Assembly: GCF_029433105.1 (NCBI RefSeq)
Contig: NZ_JARNTW010000009.1
Location: forward strand, 186,001-250,000
Reading direction: 5' to 3'
Length of the DNA stretch: 64,000 bases
DNA from: Runella sp. MFBS21
Lineage (GTDB): Bacteria > Bacteroidota > Bacteroidia > Cytophagales > Spirosomataceae
Shown here: positions 27,420-35,915 of the stretch, in pieces
Position numbering within the stretch: position 1 is the first letter of the stretch
How the letters are laid out: each line of letters starts with the position of its first letter
Position numbers and translations under genes: made by a program
Notes under the pieces: generated by a model
Told to the model about the DNA's origin: nothing
Databases searched by the model: none
What the model saw: the letters and a program-made list of their open reading frames with translations, nothing else

Positions 27420-29840
27420 TTAGTAAACTTCGATACTCGAAAGTACAGGAGATGCTTTCGACGCAGTGATGTTGACCCGAATCTTTGACGCCTCAGTGGG
27501 GGTGATTTTCAAGATTCTTTTGTAGCCAATGGTAGTAGCTTGGGCTACTTTTTGCCAAGCACCATTTTTCCAGATTTCTACATTAAAGCCCTTAACACGT
27601 TGGCCAAGTTTGATGTATTCTTTGAGCGTTATGTATTTGATAGTCTGTGTTTTACCTAGATCAATTTCAATGCTGCCCGTATTGGTGTCATCGTTGGTAG
27701 CCCAGTAGGTTTCTTTGTCTCCATCGGTAAGGTTGGAAGGAGCATAATTGACAGCCTTACCCCTATACGACGAAGCGGTAGTTTTGGCTTTAAGTGCCAA
27801 ATTAGTCTTAAACTCACGGTCAATCATCGCTTTCCATCCTTTCAAAGATTGAATGTCGTTTTCGTGAATAAGTCCACGACGGTCGGGGGGCACATTTAGG
27901 AGCAATGTGGAGCCTCGTCCTACCGATGTAAGATAAATATCAAAAAGATTTTCGGGGGTTCTGACTTTACTGTCTTCTTTGGCGTGATAAAACCAGCCTG
28001 GTCTGATAGACACATCTACCTCCGCCGGAATCCAGTGAGTACCATCTTCCGAACCCGTATTCAAAAGTTTTTCGATACCAGCTTTACCTGCAAACAGCGT
28101 ATCGGGCGTGATGATGTTCCAGTTGGTTTCACCAGCTACACCTCTTTCATTGCCTACCCATCTTACGCCCGGCCCTGCATCGCTAAAGAAAATGACGTCA
28201 GGTTCCATTTTACGTACAATGTCGAGCGTAGCAGGCCAATCATAGTATTTTGAGCCGTCGATACGGCGCTTTTCGCGCGCGCCTCCATAATAACCGTCGC
28301 CGCCGTTGGCACCGTCAAACCACATTTCAAAAGCAGGGCCGTAGTTGGTGAAGATTTCTTTGAGCTGATTGCGATAATATTCTACATAAGCAGGCTTGCC
28401 GTATTCGGGATGATTGCGATCCCAAGGCGAAAGATAAACGCCAAATTTGAGCCCGTGGCGTTTGCAGGCTTCTGCTACTTCTTTCACGATGTCGCCCTGA
28501 CCATTTTTGTAAGGGCTATTTTTGATAGAATGTTCCGTATATTGGCTCGGAAACAGACAAAATCCGTCGTGATGTTTACAAGTGAGAATCGCACCTTTAA
28601 ATCCAGCCTCCTTGAGCGTCCGTATCCATTGATCTACGTCTGTTTGAGTGGGGTTAAAAATCGAAGGTTTTTCGTCGCCATATCCCCATTCCAAATCAGT
28701 AAAAGTGTTGGTAGTGAAGTGAATAAAAGCATTTTGTTCCATTTCATGCCAAGCCATTTGAGCTTTGGAGGGAAGGGCACCTACTGCTTTGGGAGGCAAT
28801 ACATCAGGGATTCTCAGCACAACATGTTTTACATTTTTACGTAAATCGGTATAAGTAATGTGTACCAGTCCATCGCTCGTTTGAATCACAGCAGGATAGC
28901 TAAATTCACCTTTGGCTTCGTCTTCCAAGGTATATACATCTTGCCAATCGGTACCATTTTTAGAAACCGCTACCCGAAGTTTATTGCGACCATTTGACCA
29001 CTCTTTTCCTTTCTGTAAAGGATTGTAAATCAGTACTTGAAGGCCATTTTTGAGCGTAACGGCATCGGTGCCCGAATTAGGGTTGGGGAGATTGATAGTA
29101 CTCAATGGTCCCCATGTTTTTCCACCGTCGTTAGACCAAGTTTGTACTACGTAGTTTTGGCGGCTACGGCATAACATCTGCAAACGGCCATCAGCATAAG
29201 TAAGAATACTGGGCTGAATCACGCCAAATTCCCCGTTGTTGATTTCGATTTTTTGCCAATTATTGCCGTTTTTATCGGTTTTTTCGAGGTGCACGTGCCA
29301 AATATTGCCCGTTACGCTTTCGGTGCTAGTGGGGTGTAATATATCGCCATTAGGGAGCTGAAAAGATTTGTTTTTGATAGGACCGAGCATTCCGTTTGGA
29401 AGTTTTTCGGGCTTAGACCACGTTTTCCCGTTGTCGTTGGAGTTTCTCACCATACCCCACCATTCGCGAGGATTAGGGCCTACTTTGTAATAAAGCATTA
29501 ATTTGCCCGCTTTGGTTTTAAACAATACAGGATTCCACGTCGGGTAGCGAGTATTGGCGTCTATAATACCATCGGCCATCTGCTTAGGGGCACTCCATTT
29601 TCCATTTTTGTATTCCGAAATCCAGATACACACATCGGGTTTTCCTTCGGCAGTCCCAGCAAACCACGTAGCCATCAGGTGCTGATTGCCTAGTTCTACA
29701 ATGCTAGAAGCATGGCATGAATTAAAAGGTGGGTTTTGGAAGATATGCTCTTCTTTGACCAACAGCACCGCGGGTGTTTGGGCCCAAAGAGACACATACA
29801 ACCACGACAACATTAAAATAAAAAGAGGTTTAAGATTCAT
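27420..29840 (-). CDS. Sialidase-fold / GH29 alpha-L-fucosidase / F5-8C fusion
   Basis: An 806-residue secreted enzyme with three modules. After the signal peptide (MNLKPLFILMLSWLYVSLWAQ), residues about 22-345 form a BNR propeller with Asp boxes SNDNGKTW (134-141) and SNDGGKTW (236-243). Residues about 355-670 are a GH29 alpha-L-fucosidase with CKHHDGF (421-427) and the nucleophile aspartate in MWFDGANG (D509). Residues about 675-806 are an F5/8-type C (CBM32-like) domain. GH29 retaining enzymes remove terminal L-fucose. ATG 29840 starts the signal peptide; a longer frame from 29888 does not. Fucose use genes lie about 13 kb away at 42316-44414. Confidence 0.9.
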   Translation of the reverse strand: MNLKPLFILMLSWLYVSLWAQTPAVLLVKEEHIFQNPPFNSCHASSIVELGNQHLMATWFAGTAEGKPDVCIWISEYKNGKWSAPKQMADGIIDANTRYPTWNPVLFKTKAGKLMLYYKVGPNPREWWGMVRNSNDNGKTWSKPEKLPNGMLGPIKNKSFQLPNGDILHPTSTESVTGNIWHVHLEKTDKNGNNWQKIEINNGEFGVIQPSILTYADGRLQMLCRSRQNYVVQTWSNDGGKTWGPLSTINLPNPNSGTDAVTLKNGLQVLIYNPLQKGKEWSNGRNKLRVAVSKNGTDWQDVYTLEDEAKGEFSYPAVIQTSDGLVHITYTDLRKNVKHVVLRIPDVLPPKAVGALPSKAQMAWHEMEQNAFIHFTTNTFTDLEWGYGDEKPSIFNPTQTDVDQWIRTLKEAGFKGAILTCKHHDGFCLFPSQYTEHSIKNSPYKNGQGDIVKEVAEACKRHGLKFGVYLSPWDRNHPEYGKPAYVEYYRNQLKEIFTNYGPAFEMWFDGANGGDGYYGGAREKRRIDGSKYYDWPATLDIVRKMEPDVIFFSDAGPGVRWVGNERGVAGETNWNIITPDTLFAGKAGIEKLLNTGSEDGTHWIPAEVDVSIRPGWFYHAKEDSKVRTPENLFDIYLTSVGRGSTLLLNVPPDRRGLIHENDIQSLKGWKAMIDREFKTNLALKAKTTASSYRGKAVNYAPSNLTDGDKETYWATNDDTNTGSIEIDLGKTQTIKYITLKEYIKLGQRVKGFNVEIWKNGAWQKVAQATTIGYKRILKITPTEASKIRVNITASKASPVLSSIEVY

Positions 29841-29882
29841 AATGAAATCAGGTGTACAGATGTAAAAAAGATTGAATACCAA

Positions 29883-29924
29883 AATCACAAGCGAGCTTCG
29901 GTAAAAGAAGGCAGGCTTGTGATT
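29883..29924 (-). other. Leader hairpin upstream of the GH29 fusion gene
   Basis: Perfect 10-bp arms (aatcacaagc / gcttgtgatt) with a 22-nt loop. It lies just inside the transcript expected from the -7 box at 29933-29940, or could end the metallophosphoesterase transcript. There is no clear T tract. Confidence 0.35.
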
Positions 29925-29932
29925 GTAGTTTA

Positions 29933-29940
29933 CAAAAGTA
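29933..29940 (-). promoter_or_regulatory. Possible -7 box of the GH29 fusion gene
   Basis: CAAAAGTA on the plus strand is TACTTTTG on the minus strand, matching TAnnTTTG. A CAAA (minus-strand TTTG) lies 24 bp further upstream, slightly beyond the usual spacing. Confidence 0.4.
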
Positions 29941-30003
29941 GGAGGTTCAGACTATGTTTTGAAACAAAAACCAAAAGGTTGTTATATAGTCTGGAAGAAT
30001 AGT

Positions 30004-30987
30004 TTATTTTTTACCAGGAAATGGATAGGTAATGGGATACAAAATGGCCCCGTCAAACTCCCGGATGTAAGTTTTAAATTCACGTTTTCCTTCTTTTAAT
30101 TCAATGATTCGAGCGCCGTGTTTGGTGCGCAAATAGGTGTTTTCGCTCCCCGAAAAACAGCCGTAAGTGAGAGCGATGCCATTGTAGTCAACTAGATAGT
30201 CGTTGACGTGGTCGTGGCCTACAAAAGTACCCATTACATCTCCTGATTCGAGCATTGCGGTATACATACCTGTATTGAGCTGAGGCGCACATTCATTTTC
30301 GTATCTTACACCTCGTCTTTTATTTTTGACGTCGTCAAACGCAATTTTGTATTCAGGTAGCGGAATATGAAAAAAAGCCAAGGCAGGCAAAGTGTCTTGG
30401 CGGCTTTCTTTGTAAGACGCGCTGGTTTTGCGGAACCATTCCACTTGGTTGTGACTAAACCATCCATAGCCACCTACTCTTTTGTTTTGCGAATAAGCCT
30501 GAGAATCCATCGCATACAAAATAGCAGCATTGGTACCGCTTTTTCCTTTGATAGCCACTGCGCCGTTGAGATAGCCATCAACGCCGCTGATAGAGGCGGT
30601 TTTGTTGAGCAAGTAAGGCTTGGTTACTACATAGGCAGCTACTTCGTGGCGTTTGAGTTCTTTTTCGTCGTCATGATTTCCAAAAGTGACTAAATAAGGG
30701 ATTTTGCGAGAGATAACCACCTCCAATACTTCATCCCAACCTTTTTTGATAGGATTGCTTACGACCACATCGCCCGTGAAAACGACCAAATCGGGTTTTA
30801 GTTCGTCAAGGGTCGCTTGCATCATTGAGATAGATTTTTTGGAAGGCTCAGCTCCAGCTTTGTAGTGAATGTCGGTAAACTGTACAATGCGAAAAGTACT
30901 ATCAGAACGAAAACGTAGTTCTTGGGCCATAGTGGCTGTACTTATCCATAAAAGCAACGCAAACAGTGAAAGTAGCTTGTTTTTCAT
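30004..30987 (-). CDS. Secreted calcineurin-like metallophosphoesterase
   Basis: A 327-residue exported phosphoesterase with a signal peptide ending ...ISTATMAQ. The dimetal motifs are in order: FTDIHY (DxH) near residue 37, FTGDVV (GDxx) near 70, FGNHDDE (GNHD) near 102, FFHIPLPE near 208 and FVGHDHVNDY (GHxH) near 255. The layout resembles the purple acid phosphatase/Dcr2 group that is common in Bacteroidota. Substrates cannot be read from sequence; extracellular phosphomonoesters or nucleotides are typical. It precedes the GH29 fusion gene on the same strand by about 160 bp. Confidence 0.9.
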   Translation of the reverse strand: MKNKLLSLFALLLWISTATMAQELRFRSDSTFRIVQFTDIHYKAGAEPSKKSISMMQATLDELKPDLVVFTGDVVVSNPIKKGWDEVLEVVISRKIPYLVTFGNHDDEKELKRHEVAAYVVTKPYLLNKTASISGVDGYLNGAVAIKGKSGTNAAILYAMDSQAYSQNKRVGGYGWFSHNQVEWFRKTSASYKESRQDTLPALAFFHIPLPEYKIAFDDVKNKRRGVRYENECAPQLNTGMYTAMLESGDVMGTFVGHDHVNDYLVDYNGIALTYGCFSGSENTYLRTKHGARIIELKEGKREFKTYIREFDGAILYPITYPFPGKK

Positions 30988-31179
30988 AAGAATTTGTTAA
31001 ATAAAACAAAGGGGTTTGGTGATATAAAGAATACTCATTGGAATGTAATGTGTCCTATCACGAGGATTTACTTTTTTTGCCCAAAAGTAAAAAAAGACAT
31101 ATTAAGCCAATATTATAAAATGTTTAGCATTGCTATACAAACAAACAAAAATACGGCTTGGTTGAAAATTAAGCGTGTT

Positions 31180-32655
31180 TTACCACTTTTTTTTGAGACC
31201 TAATAAAGCAGCGTAGGAATGAGGGAACAAATCTCCCTGGTCTAAGGCAAAGGAGGCATGGAGTGCGATACTCTGCAAGCGAGGTAGTTGCCACTTCGCA
31301 CTAATCATACTTGAAAATTGAGAAATAGTAGGGGCATAGGGATTGCTAAATGAGCCTAAATTTTGGCTAAAAGAGCTGCGGGTGTGTAAACTCAAAGTAC
31401 TAGAAAGCTGCCAAATCGTACCCAGATATATCATTCGCAATTGATTGTTGGGGAAGAAACCACCCGCTGGAATTTGGGCAAGAGCCGCAGAAAGCGTATG
31501 TCTAGGGGCAATAAAAGGGGTGCCTAACGTATGTCCTTGATATGACCACCCTTCTTTGTATTGCCCATGATTGAAGTAATTGTCGGTGCCTTGGTAGGTA
31601 GCTTGTGGGTCAAAAATTGCCCCGCTTTGGTTGGTAGTGCTAAGCCACTCAATGACCAAATGCCGTAGAGAGATTTTTTTTGCAGAGGCCCGACGAAGGA
31701 GGCGTAGCCCCGTAAGACCATCAAGGAAGTTTTGGAAGGCAAGCCCTGAAGCATCTTCATAGGGGTGTTGATGATATAATAACACATTCCAGTCCGAATG
31801 CTTCCATTCTATCCCAAAATCGTAGCTGCCTACGTGATTGCCGATGCGATTGGTCCCATCAAAGACTGTATAGCGGTCGTTGGATAAGTCGTCAGGGTAG
31901 TGTCCTGTCAGTAGAGAAAGATAATCACGAAATGTACTAGGAAGTTGGCCATTGACTGCAAAGTCGGTGCCAAGTAGATAATCGGCTTTCCCACCCCACT
32001 GTACTTGATGATTGAGACCTGCATAGATTTGGAGACGCCAATGCGGTTTGCCAAAACGAGCATATAGGGTTTTTTGGTGGAAAAAAGCATTTTCCATGTA
32101 AGGAACAGTAAACCACCCGTGGGCAAAGCTTCCCTTAAAAGCAATGATACTTTTGAGAAAAGTAAGGGGTATATATTCAATAGTTTGGAGCTGTATTTTG
32201 GGAAAAGGAATGGCATTGCCCGACCAAGCCACAAAGCCCGATGAAAGAGTGCTATCGCCAATACCGAAGAGTTCACGGCGTCTGCCCGCAAAGATTTCAA
32301 ACTTTCCCCATTTACCTTTGACATATATCTCTGGCCAAAGGATTTCTTTTTGTTTGGTTGAAAAAACAACATTCAAAACACTCTGTACGCCAAATCCCCA
32401 ATCTAGCTTTTTGGGAGAAGGGTGGCTACTATCTGCCGCAACATAATGCCGAAAAGCACCCGCGCGGGCTGTCACGAAACGCCCTTCTAAGGGGATGATA
32501 CCGTATTGATTGGATCTGAGCCAAAAAGGAGTTTGGAGGCCATTCGCTACAGCGCCCGCTATTTCTACCTCTGTATCTATAGAGCGCCATTGTGCTACTC
32601 CTTTGAAGGATATTCCACATACCAAAAGAAATAGCCATGAGTAGCGCATTTGCAT
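31180..32655 (-). CDS. Wzi-like capsule-assembly outer-membrane barrel
   Basis: A 491-residue outer-membrane protein with a signal peptide (YSWLFLLVCGISFKGVAQ) and repeated amphipathic strands rich in aromatic residues, matching the Bacteroidota Wzi-family (capsule assembly) annotation. Recognisable family stretches are QTPFWLRSNQYGIIP near residue 42 and KGKWGKFEIFAGRRRELFGIG near 112. In E. coli, Wzi anchors capsule at the cell surface as a lectin-like barrel. No other capsule genes are nearby. Both ATG 32655 and ATG 32649 are possible; the choice changes two residues. Confidence 0.8.
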   Translation of the reverse strand: MQMRYSWLFLLVCGISFKGVAQWRSIDTEVEIAGAVANGLQTPFWLRSNQYGIIPLEGRFVTARAGAFRHYVAADSSHPSPKKLDWGFGVQSVLNVVFSTKQKEILWPEIYVKGKWGKFEIFAGRRRELFGIGDSTLSSGFVAWSGNAIPFPKIQLQTIEYIPLTFLKSIIAFKGSFAHGWFTVPYMENAFFHQKTLYARFGKPHWRLQIYAGLNHQVQWGGKADYLLGTDFAVNGQLPSTFRDYLSLLTGHYPDDLSNDRYTVFDGTNRIGNHVGSYDFGIEWKHSDWNVLLYHQHPYEDASGLAFQNFLDGLTGLRLLRRASAKKISLRHLVIEWLSTTNQSGAIFDPQATYQGTDNYFNHGQYKEGWSYQGHTLGTPFIAPRHTLSAALAQIPAGGFFPNNQLRMIYLGTIWQLSSTLSLHTRSSFSQNLGSFSNPYAPTISQFSSMISAKWQLPRLQSIALHASFALDQGDLFPHSYAALLGLKKKW

Positions 32656-32805
32656 AAGTCAGGAGAAGGATTTCTTAAAGACACTGTACATACGCAAAAA
32701 AATAAAATTTGGACTTTGGCAGGGGCTAGAATTAATGTTTGGAAAAAGAGAGGTAGTAAAAATAAGAGATAGGATATTATCAAAATGTGAAATTTGTCTT
32801 GAGAG

Positions 32806-32845
32806 CGTATTTTCCCAAGCTATTATCCTTGCTTGGGAAAATACG
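32806..32845 (-). terminator. Hairpin after the flavoprotein gene
   Basis: A perfect 15-bp inverted repeat (cgtattttcccaagc / gcttgggaaaatacg) with a 10-nt loop, 14 bp after the stop on the minus strand. It lacks a T tract, so it may be a terminator or an mRNA-stabilising hairpin. Confidence 0.5.
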
Positions 32846-32858
32846 AAGGAGTGGAGAA

Positions 32859-33785
32859 TTAGACTAGAGTAGCCACCCCAAAACGCTCTTCAATCAGGTC
32901 TTTGTTGATAGAAGCACCCGCTTTTGTACCGGCAGCGACTGCGGCTGATACCGCCCTCATAAAAGAGGTATTGTCGCCGGCGGCATACACACCTTCTACG
33001 GTAGTATGTGCTAGTTCATCTACCTTGATATGTCCAGATTCGGTAAGTTCGCAGCCTAATTCTTGTGGAATAAGACAATGCTGTTCAAAAGGAACCCTCG
33101 CAAAAAGGGCTGATATATCCTGAATAGAGCCGTCATTGAAATGGATTTTTTCTAAACGGCCTTCGGTATGCTGCAACGAAAGGATAGGTTTTTCAATGAT
33201 CTCAATATGAGCAGTTTGTAATTTTTGGAATTGTTGTTCAGTAAGAGTTGAAGGACCGTTAGTAAATAGAGTCAGCTTGGGCGACCAGTGATGTATCAAT
33301 TTCGCGAATTCAAATCCCATATCACCATGTGCCAATACACCGAGAGCTTGGCCACTCACTTCGTAGCCGTGGCAATAAGGGCAATGGAGCACCGAGATTC
33401 CCCAGCATTCGGCAAAGCCCTCTATAGGGAGCAACTGATCTCTGATGCCTGTTGCAAAAAGCAGTTTATCAGCGGTATAGGGTACATTGGAAGCAGTCAC
33501 TACTTTGAAGTAGTCAGCTTGGCGTTCGGCCTGTTGTACTTTATCATGCAGGAGCATGACCCCTGGATAACTCAACACTTGGTCTTTGGCTTTTTGCGCA
33601 ATAGCGGCGGGAGTTTCGCCATCTTGCGTAATAAAATTGTGAGAATGAGGCGTTTGTTGATTGCAAGGCTGCCCGCTGTCAATAATCAAAATGTGACGCA
33701 AAGAGCGGCCTAAAGCCATCGCAGCTGAAAGTCCAGCATAACTCCCGCCGATGATAATAACGTCGAAATGTGTGTCGTTGCTCAT
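32859..33785 (-). CDS. Thioredoxin-reductase-like FAD/NAD(P) oxidoreductase
   Basis: A 308-residue two-Rossmann-fold flavoprotein related to thioredoxin reductase. The FAD motif is IIGGSYAGLSAA (11-22), the redox-active pair is HCPYCHGYE (C135, C138) instead of the classical CATC, and the C-terminal FAD motif is VYAAGDNTSF. The NADPH domain lacks the HRRxxxR pattern of true TrxR. Proteins with the CPYCHG motif are widespread as TrxR-like enzymes of unclear partner, some acting on ferredoxin, bacillithiol or small dithiols. No thioredoxin gene is adjacent. It is monocistronic, followed by a perfect hairpin. Confidence 0.88.
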   Translation of the reverse strand: MSNDTHFDVIIIGGSYAGLSAAMALGRSLRHILIIDSGQPCNQQTPHSHNFITQDGETPAAIAQKAKDQVLSYPGVMLLHDKVQQAERQADYFKVVTASNVPYTADKLLFATGIRDQLLPIEGFAECWGISVLHCPYCHGYEVSGQALGVLAHGDMGFEFAKLIHHWSPKLTLFTNGPSTLTEQQFQKLQTAHIEIIEKPILSLQHTEGRLEKIHFNDGSIQDISALFARVPFEQHCLIPQELGCELTESGHIKVDELAHTTVEGVYAAGDNTSFMRAVSAAVAAGTKAGASINKDLIEERFGVATLV

Positions 33786-34114
33786 GGTTTTTGAGTTTTT
33801 AAGTTGAGAAATAAAACATCACTTATACAAGGAAGTTTTATTGAAAATACCTCACTAAGAAGGAGAAAAATAGAAGACTTTATGATTTGCAACACAGTTG
33901 CAAATCATAAAAGTTCATTGTGATGTTTTTTGAGGGGATGAGAAATAGCGTGTTGGAATATGAAAACGTTGTATTATAGGAAGAAGCACCTAAATCAAGA
34001 TTTTAATTTTGATATTGTCTTAGGTACGTTGATTTTTAGTGAATTAGACTTTGGAAAGTAATTTGAGAAAGTAAATAAATTTCGGAGCAAAGCGTTGAAA
34101 AGTTGTACTTTATA

Positions 34115-34594
34115 AATAAATACTTATCAAAAATAGACTTTCCAAGTTGGTAATTTCTTTGATTATCCAAGGTCCGGGCTTAAAACCGCGCGGCAGATCG
34201 TTTGGAAAGTATATTTTGCACCTTTAGTTAAGTAGTTAAGCAAAATTAAGCGAGTATAAAGCTAATTCTATTTTAACCCCACGCCTTTAGGCTGGGGTGG
34301 GTAAAAAAGACCACAACGTAGGGCTTTAGCCCTGATTTTTTTGACAAAAAGCGTAAAAATCAGGGCTAAAGCCCACGTAAAGCTCTCACATTGTATTCCC
34401 AGCCTAAAGGCGTGGGGTTAGAGGAGTCGCATATTGTTGATAATATCCAGTTTAATTTTGCTTAGTTACTTAAGTATTTGTGCAATAATAGACTTCCCAA
34501 GTTTTAGGCTCATACTATTGATAATCAGAAGAGTTATAAACTTGCCGCGGCGGCGGACCGCAAAGTCTCACCTAATTCTGCATAAGTACTTATT
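34115..34594. repeat. Nested palindromic MITE-like element, about 480 bp
   Basis: A large interrupted palindrome with no coding capacity. Matching arms from outside inward are 34115-34127 / 34582-34594 (aataartacttat type, 12 of 13), 34135-34141 / 34562-34568 (agacttt), 34171-34176 / 34554-34559 (ggtccg), 34186-34195 / 34543-34550 (GC-rich), 34201-34221 / 34480-34500, and 34228-34249 / 34452-34473 (20 of 22). At the centre are two perfect stems described separately. The layout resembles a non-autonomous mobile element or a large cruciform. No transposase is nearby. It ends 5 bp from the bestrophin stop codon. Confidence 0.6.
34274..34420. repeat. Double-stem core of the palindromic element
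   Basis: Outer perfect 23-bp arms lie at 34274-34296 and 34398-34420 (taaccccacgcctttaggct + ggg). Inner perfect 20-bp arms lie at 34321-34340 and 34355-34374 (gggctttagccctgattttt). Each arm also contains a short palindrome of its own (gcctttaggc, gggctttagccc). Such GC-rich core palindromes are typical of REP-type repeats. Confidence 0.85.
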
Positions 34595-34598
34595 AGCT

Positions 34599-35603
34599 CT
34601 ACAAAAGAATGTTATTGACGGGTTGAATCGCCGGCGGAACATTGGTTTCGTCGAGCATTTCGCGCAAATCTATCTCAATAGTGCGCGTCATAGCCGTGAT
34701 AGGCACATCGTTAAAACTCCCTTCAAAAGGATTTTCACTGGTTTCACCTATTTGCTCCATGCTCGAAAATACCCACGATACCAGCATACTAAAAGGAATG
34801 GTGAGCCATACCATATGTTCGCCTAATTTTTCAAACTCTTTTAACATTCCGAAAGGCATGATGAAAACAAAAATCTGAATAAAATACAGGCTGATTGAAG
34901 CAAATTGACGAGGATAAGGGAAGTTTTTGATACGTTCACATTTTCCTTGTTGGTCATAAAAGTTCACCAACGTATTTTCAAGTTCTACATAATTGAGGGG
35001 GTCGATATACCCGGCTTCTTTAAGTTGGCGGAGTCGTTTTGATTGAAGACTAATGATATGAGTGGCGCGGTTTTTCTTGCTCAATACATACGCCAAATCT
35101 TCTCCCGAAATAAATTTACTGAGTTCTTCATCAAGTTTTTGCTCCTTTTCAGGTATGCTATAGAAGCGCTTGTAGTCTTTGTTATAATGCTTAGAGAGCG
35201 TTTCCCAGGCCCGTGGCTCTCGAAGCTGAAAACGCAACGCCGTAAGCCAACCGACATGTCTATAGAGCAGTTCTCGATGAATTTCTTTGGTTTCGGCCGC
35301 GCTGTTTGGATTTTTGATAAAATCTTTGACCAATATTCCCCACGCTCTGCTGCTGTTGATGATAGCGCCCCATATTTGGCGCGCTTCCCAGACTCGGTTG
35401 TAGGTTTGGGTGTTTTTGAAACCTACAATAAAAGCGGAGGCTGTACCTACAAGTGTGATAGGAACCCACGGAATCGCAATCCAATGCCAATCAAAAACTT
35501 GATATAATACCGTAGGGACAGTGGCGATGATGAGCAAAATAAAGATAGTACGGCGAGTCCAGAGAAGAATCTCAATGACTTTATAATGATTTCCTGCGTG
35601 CAT
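34599..35603 (-). CDS. Bestrophin-family anion channel homologue
   Basis: A 334-residue membrane protein of the bestrophin/UPF0187 family, pentameric channels for chloride in animals and for various ions in bacteria. Four hydrophobic segments lie at about 15-40, 45-65, 225-250 and 255-280. Family motifs are FIVGFKNTQTYNRVWEARQIWG (quoted in part: NRVWEARQIWG) at about 65-80 and the C-terminal ISTxENPFEGSxNDVPI-like stretch, here NPFEGSFNDVPI. Its short length and the N-terminal WTRRTIF are typical of bacterial members. It stands alone; the MITE-like element abuts its 3' end. Confidence 0.9.
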   Translation of the reverse strand: MHAGNHYKVIEILLWTRRTIFILLIIATVPTVLYQVFDWHWIAIPWVPITLVGTASAFIVGFKNTQTYNRVWEARQIWGAIINSSRAWGILVKDFIKNPNSAAETKEIHRELLYRHVGWLTALRFQLREPRAWETLSKHYNKDYKRFYSIPEKEQKLDEELSKFISGEDLAYVLSKKNRATHIISLQSKRLRQLKEAGYIDPLNYVELENTLVNFYDQQGKCERIKNFPYPRQFASISLYFIQIFVFIMPFGMLKEFEKLGEHMVWLTIPFSMLVSWVFSSMEQIGETSENPFEGSFNDVPITAMTRTIEIDLREMLDETNVPPAIQPVNNILL

Positions 35604-35915
35604 TGTTGAGTAGAGTTTTTAGGGTGAGAATAGGTTGTTGAGTAATTATGATTGGTTAAGATTGTTTCGGAGAGTATAGTTATAGCACAAGCATGGGAGG
35701 CGGGGGCATAACAAAAAAGAGGCACCTATAGGAAGGAGCATCGGCCAAAAACATACAATAAAAAGTACGAAGAAAGAAGCAGGTTTAGGACTTGTTTTCT
35801 TCCAATTAATCACAACGTTAGTAAATGAGAGAATTTAAAATAACATCAAATTTGTTTATAAGTGTTTGATAATAAGCAAAATAAAAAGGTATTGATGATT
35901 GAAAATACCTGTGTT
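35604..35915. other. Intergenic region, no gene seen
   Basis: 312 bp between two minus-strand genes. It must hold the bestrophin promoter on its left side and the end of the response regulator transcript on its right. No hairpin with a T tract, TAnnTTTG box or coding frame stood out. Confidence 0.5.

Noticed and set aside
34274-34420. Could be a CRISPR repeat or a transcription terminator
   Set aside because: The units are not spaced as repeat-spacer-repeat, and the stems lie in a longer mirrored element rather than next to a stop codon with a T tract.
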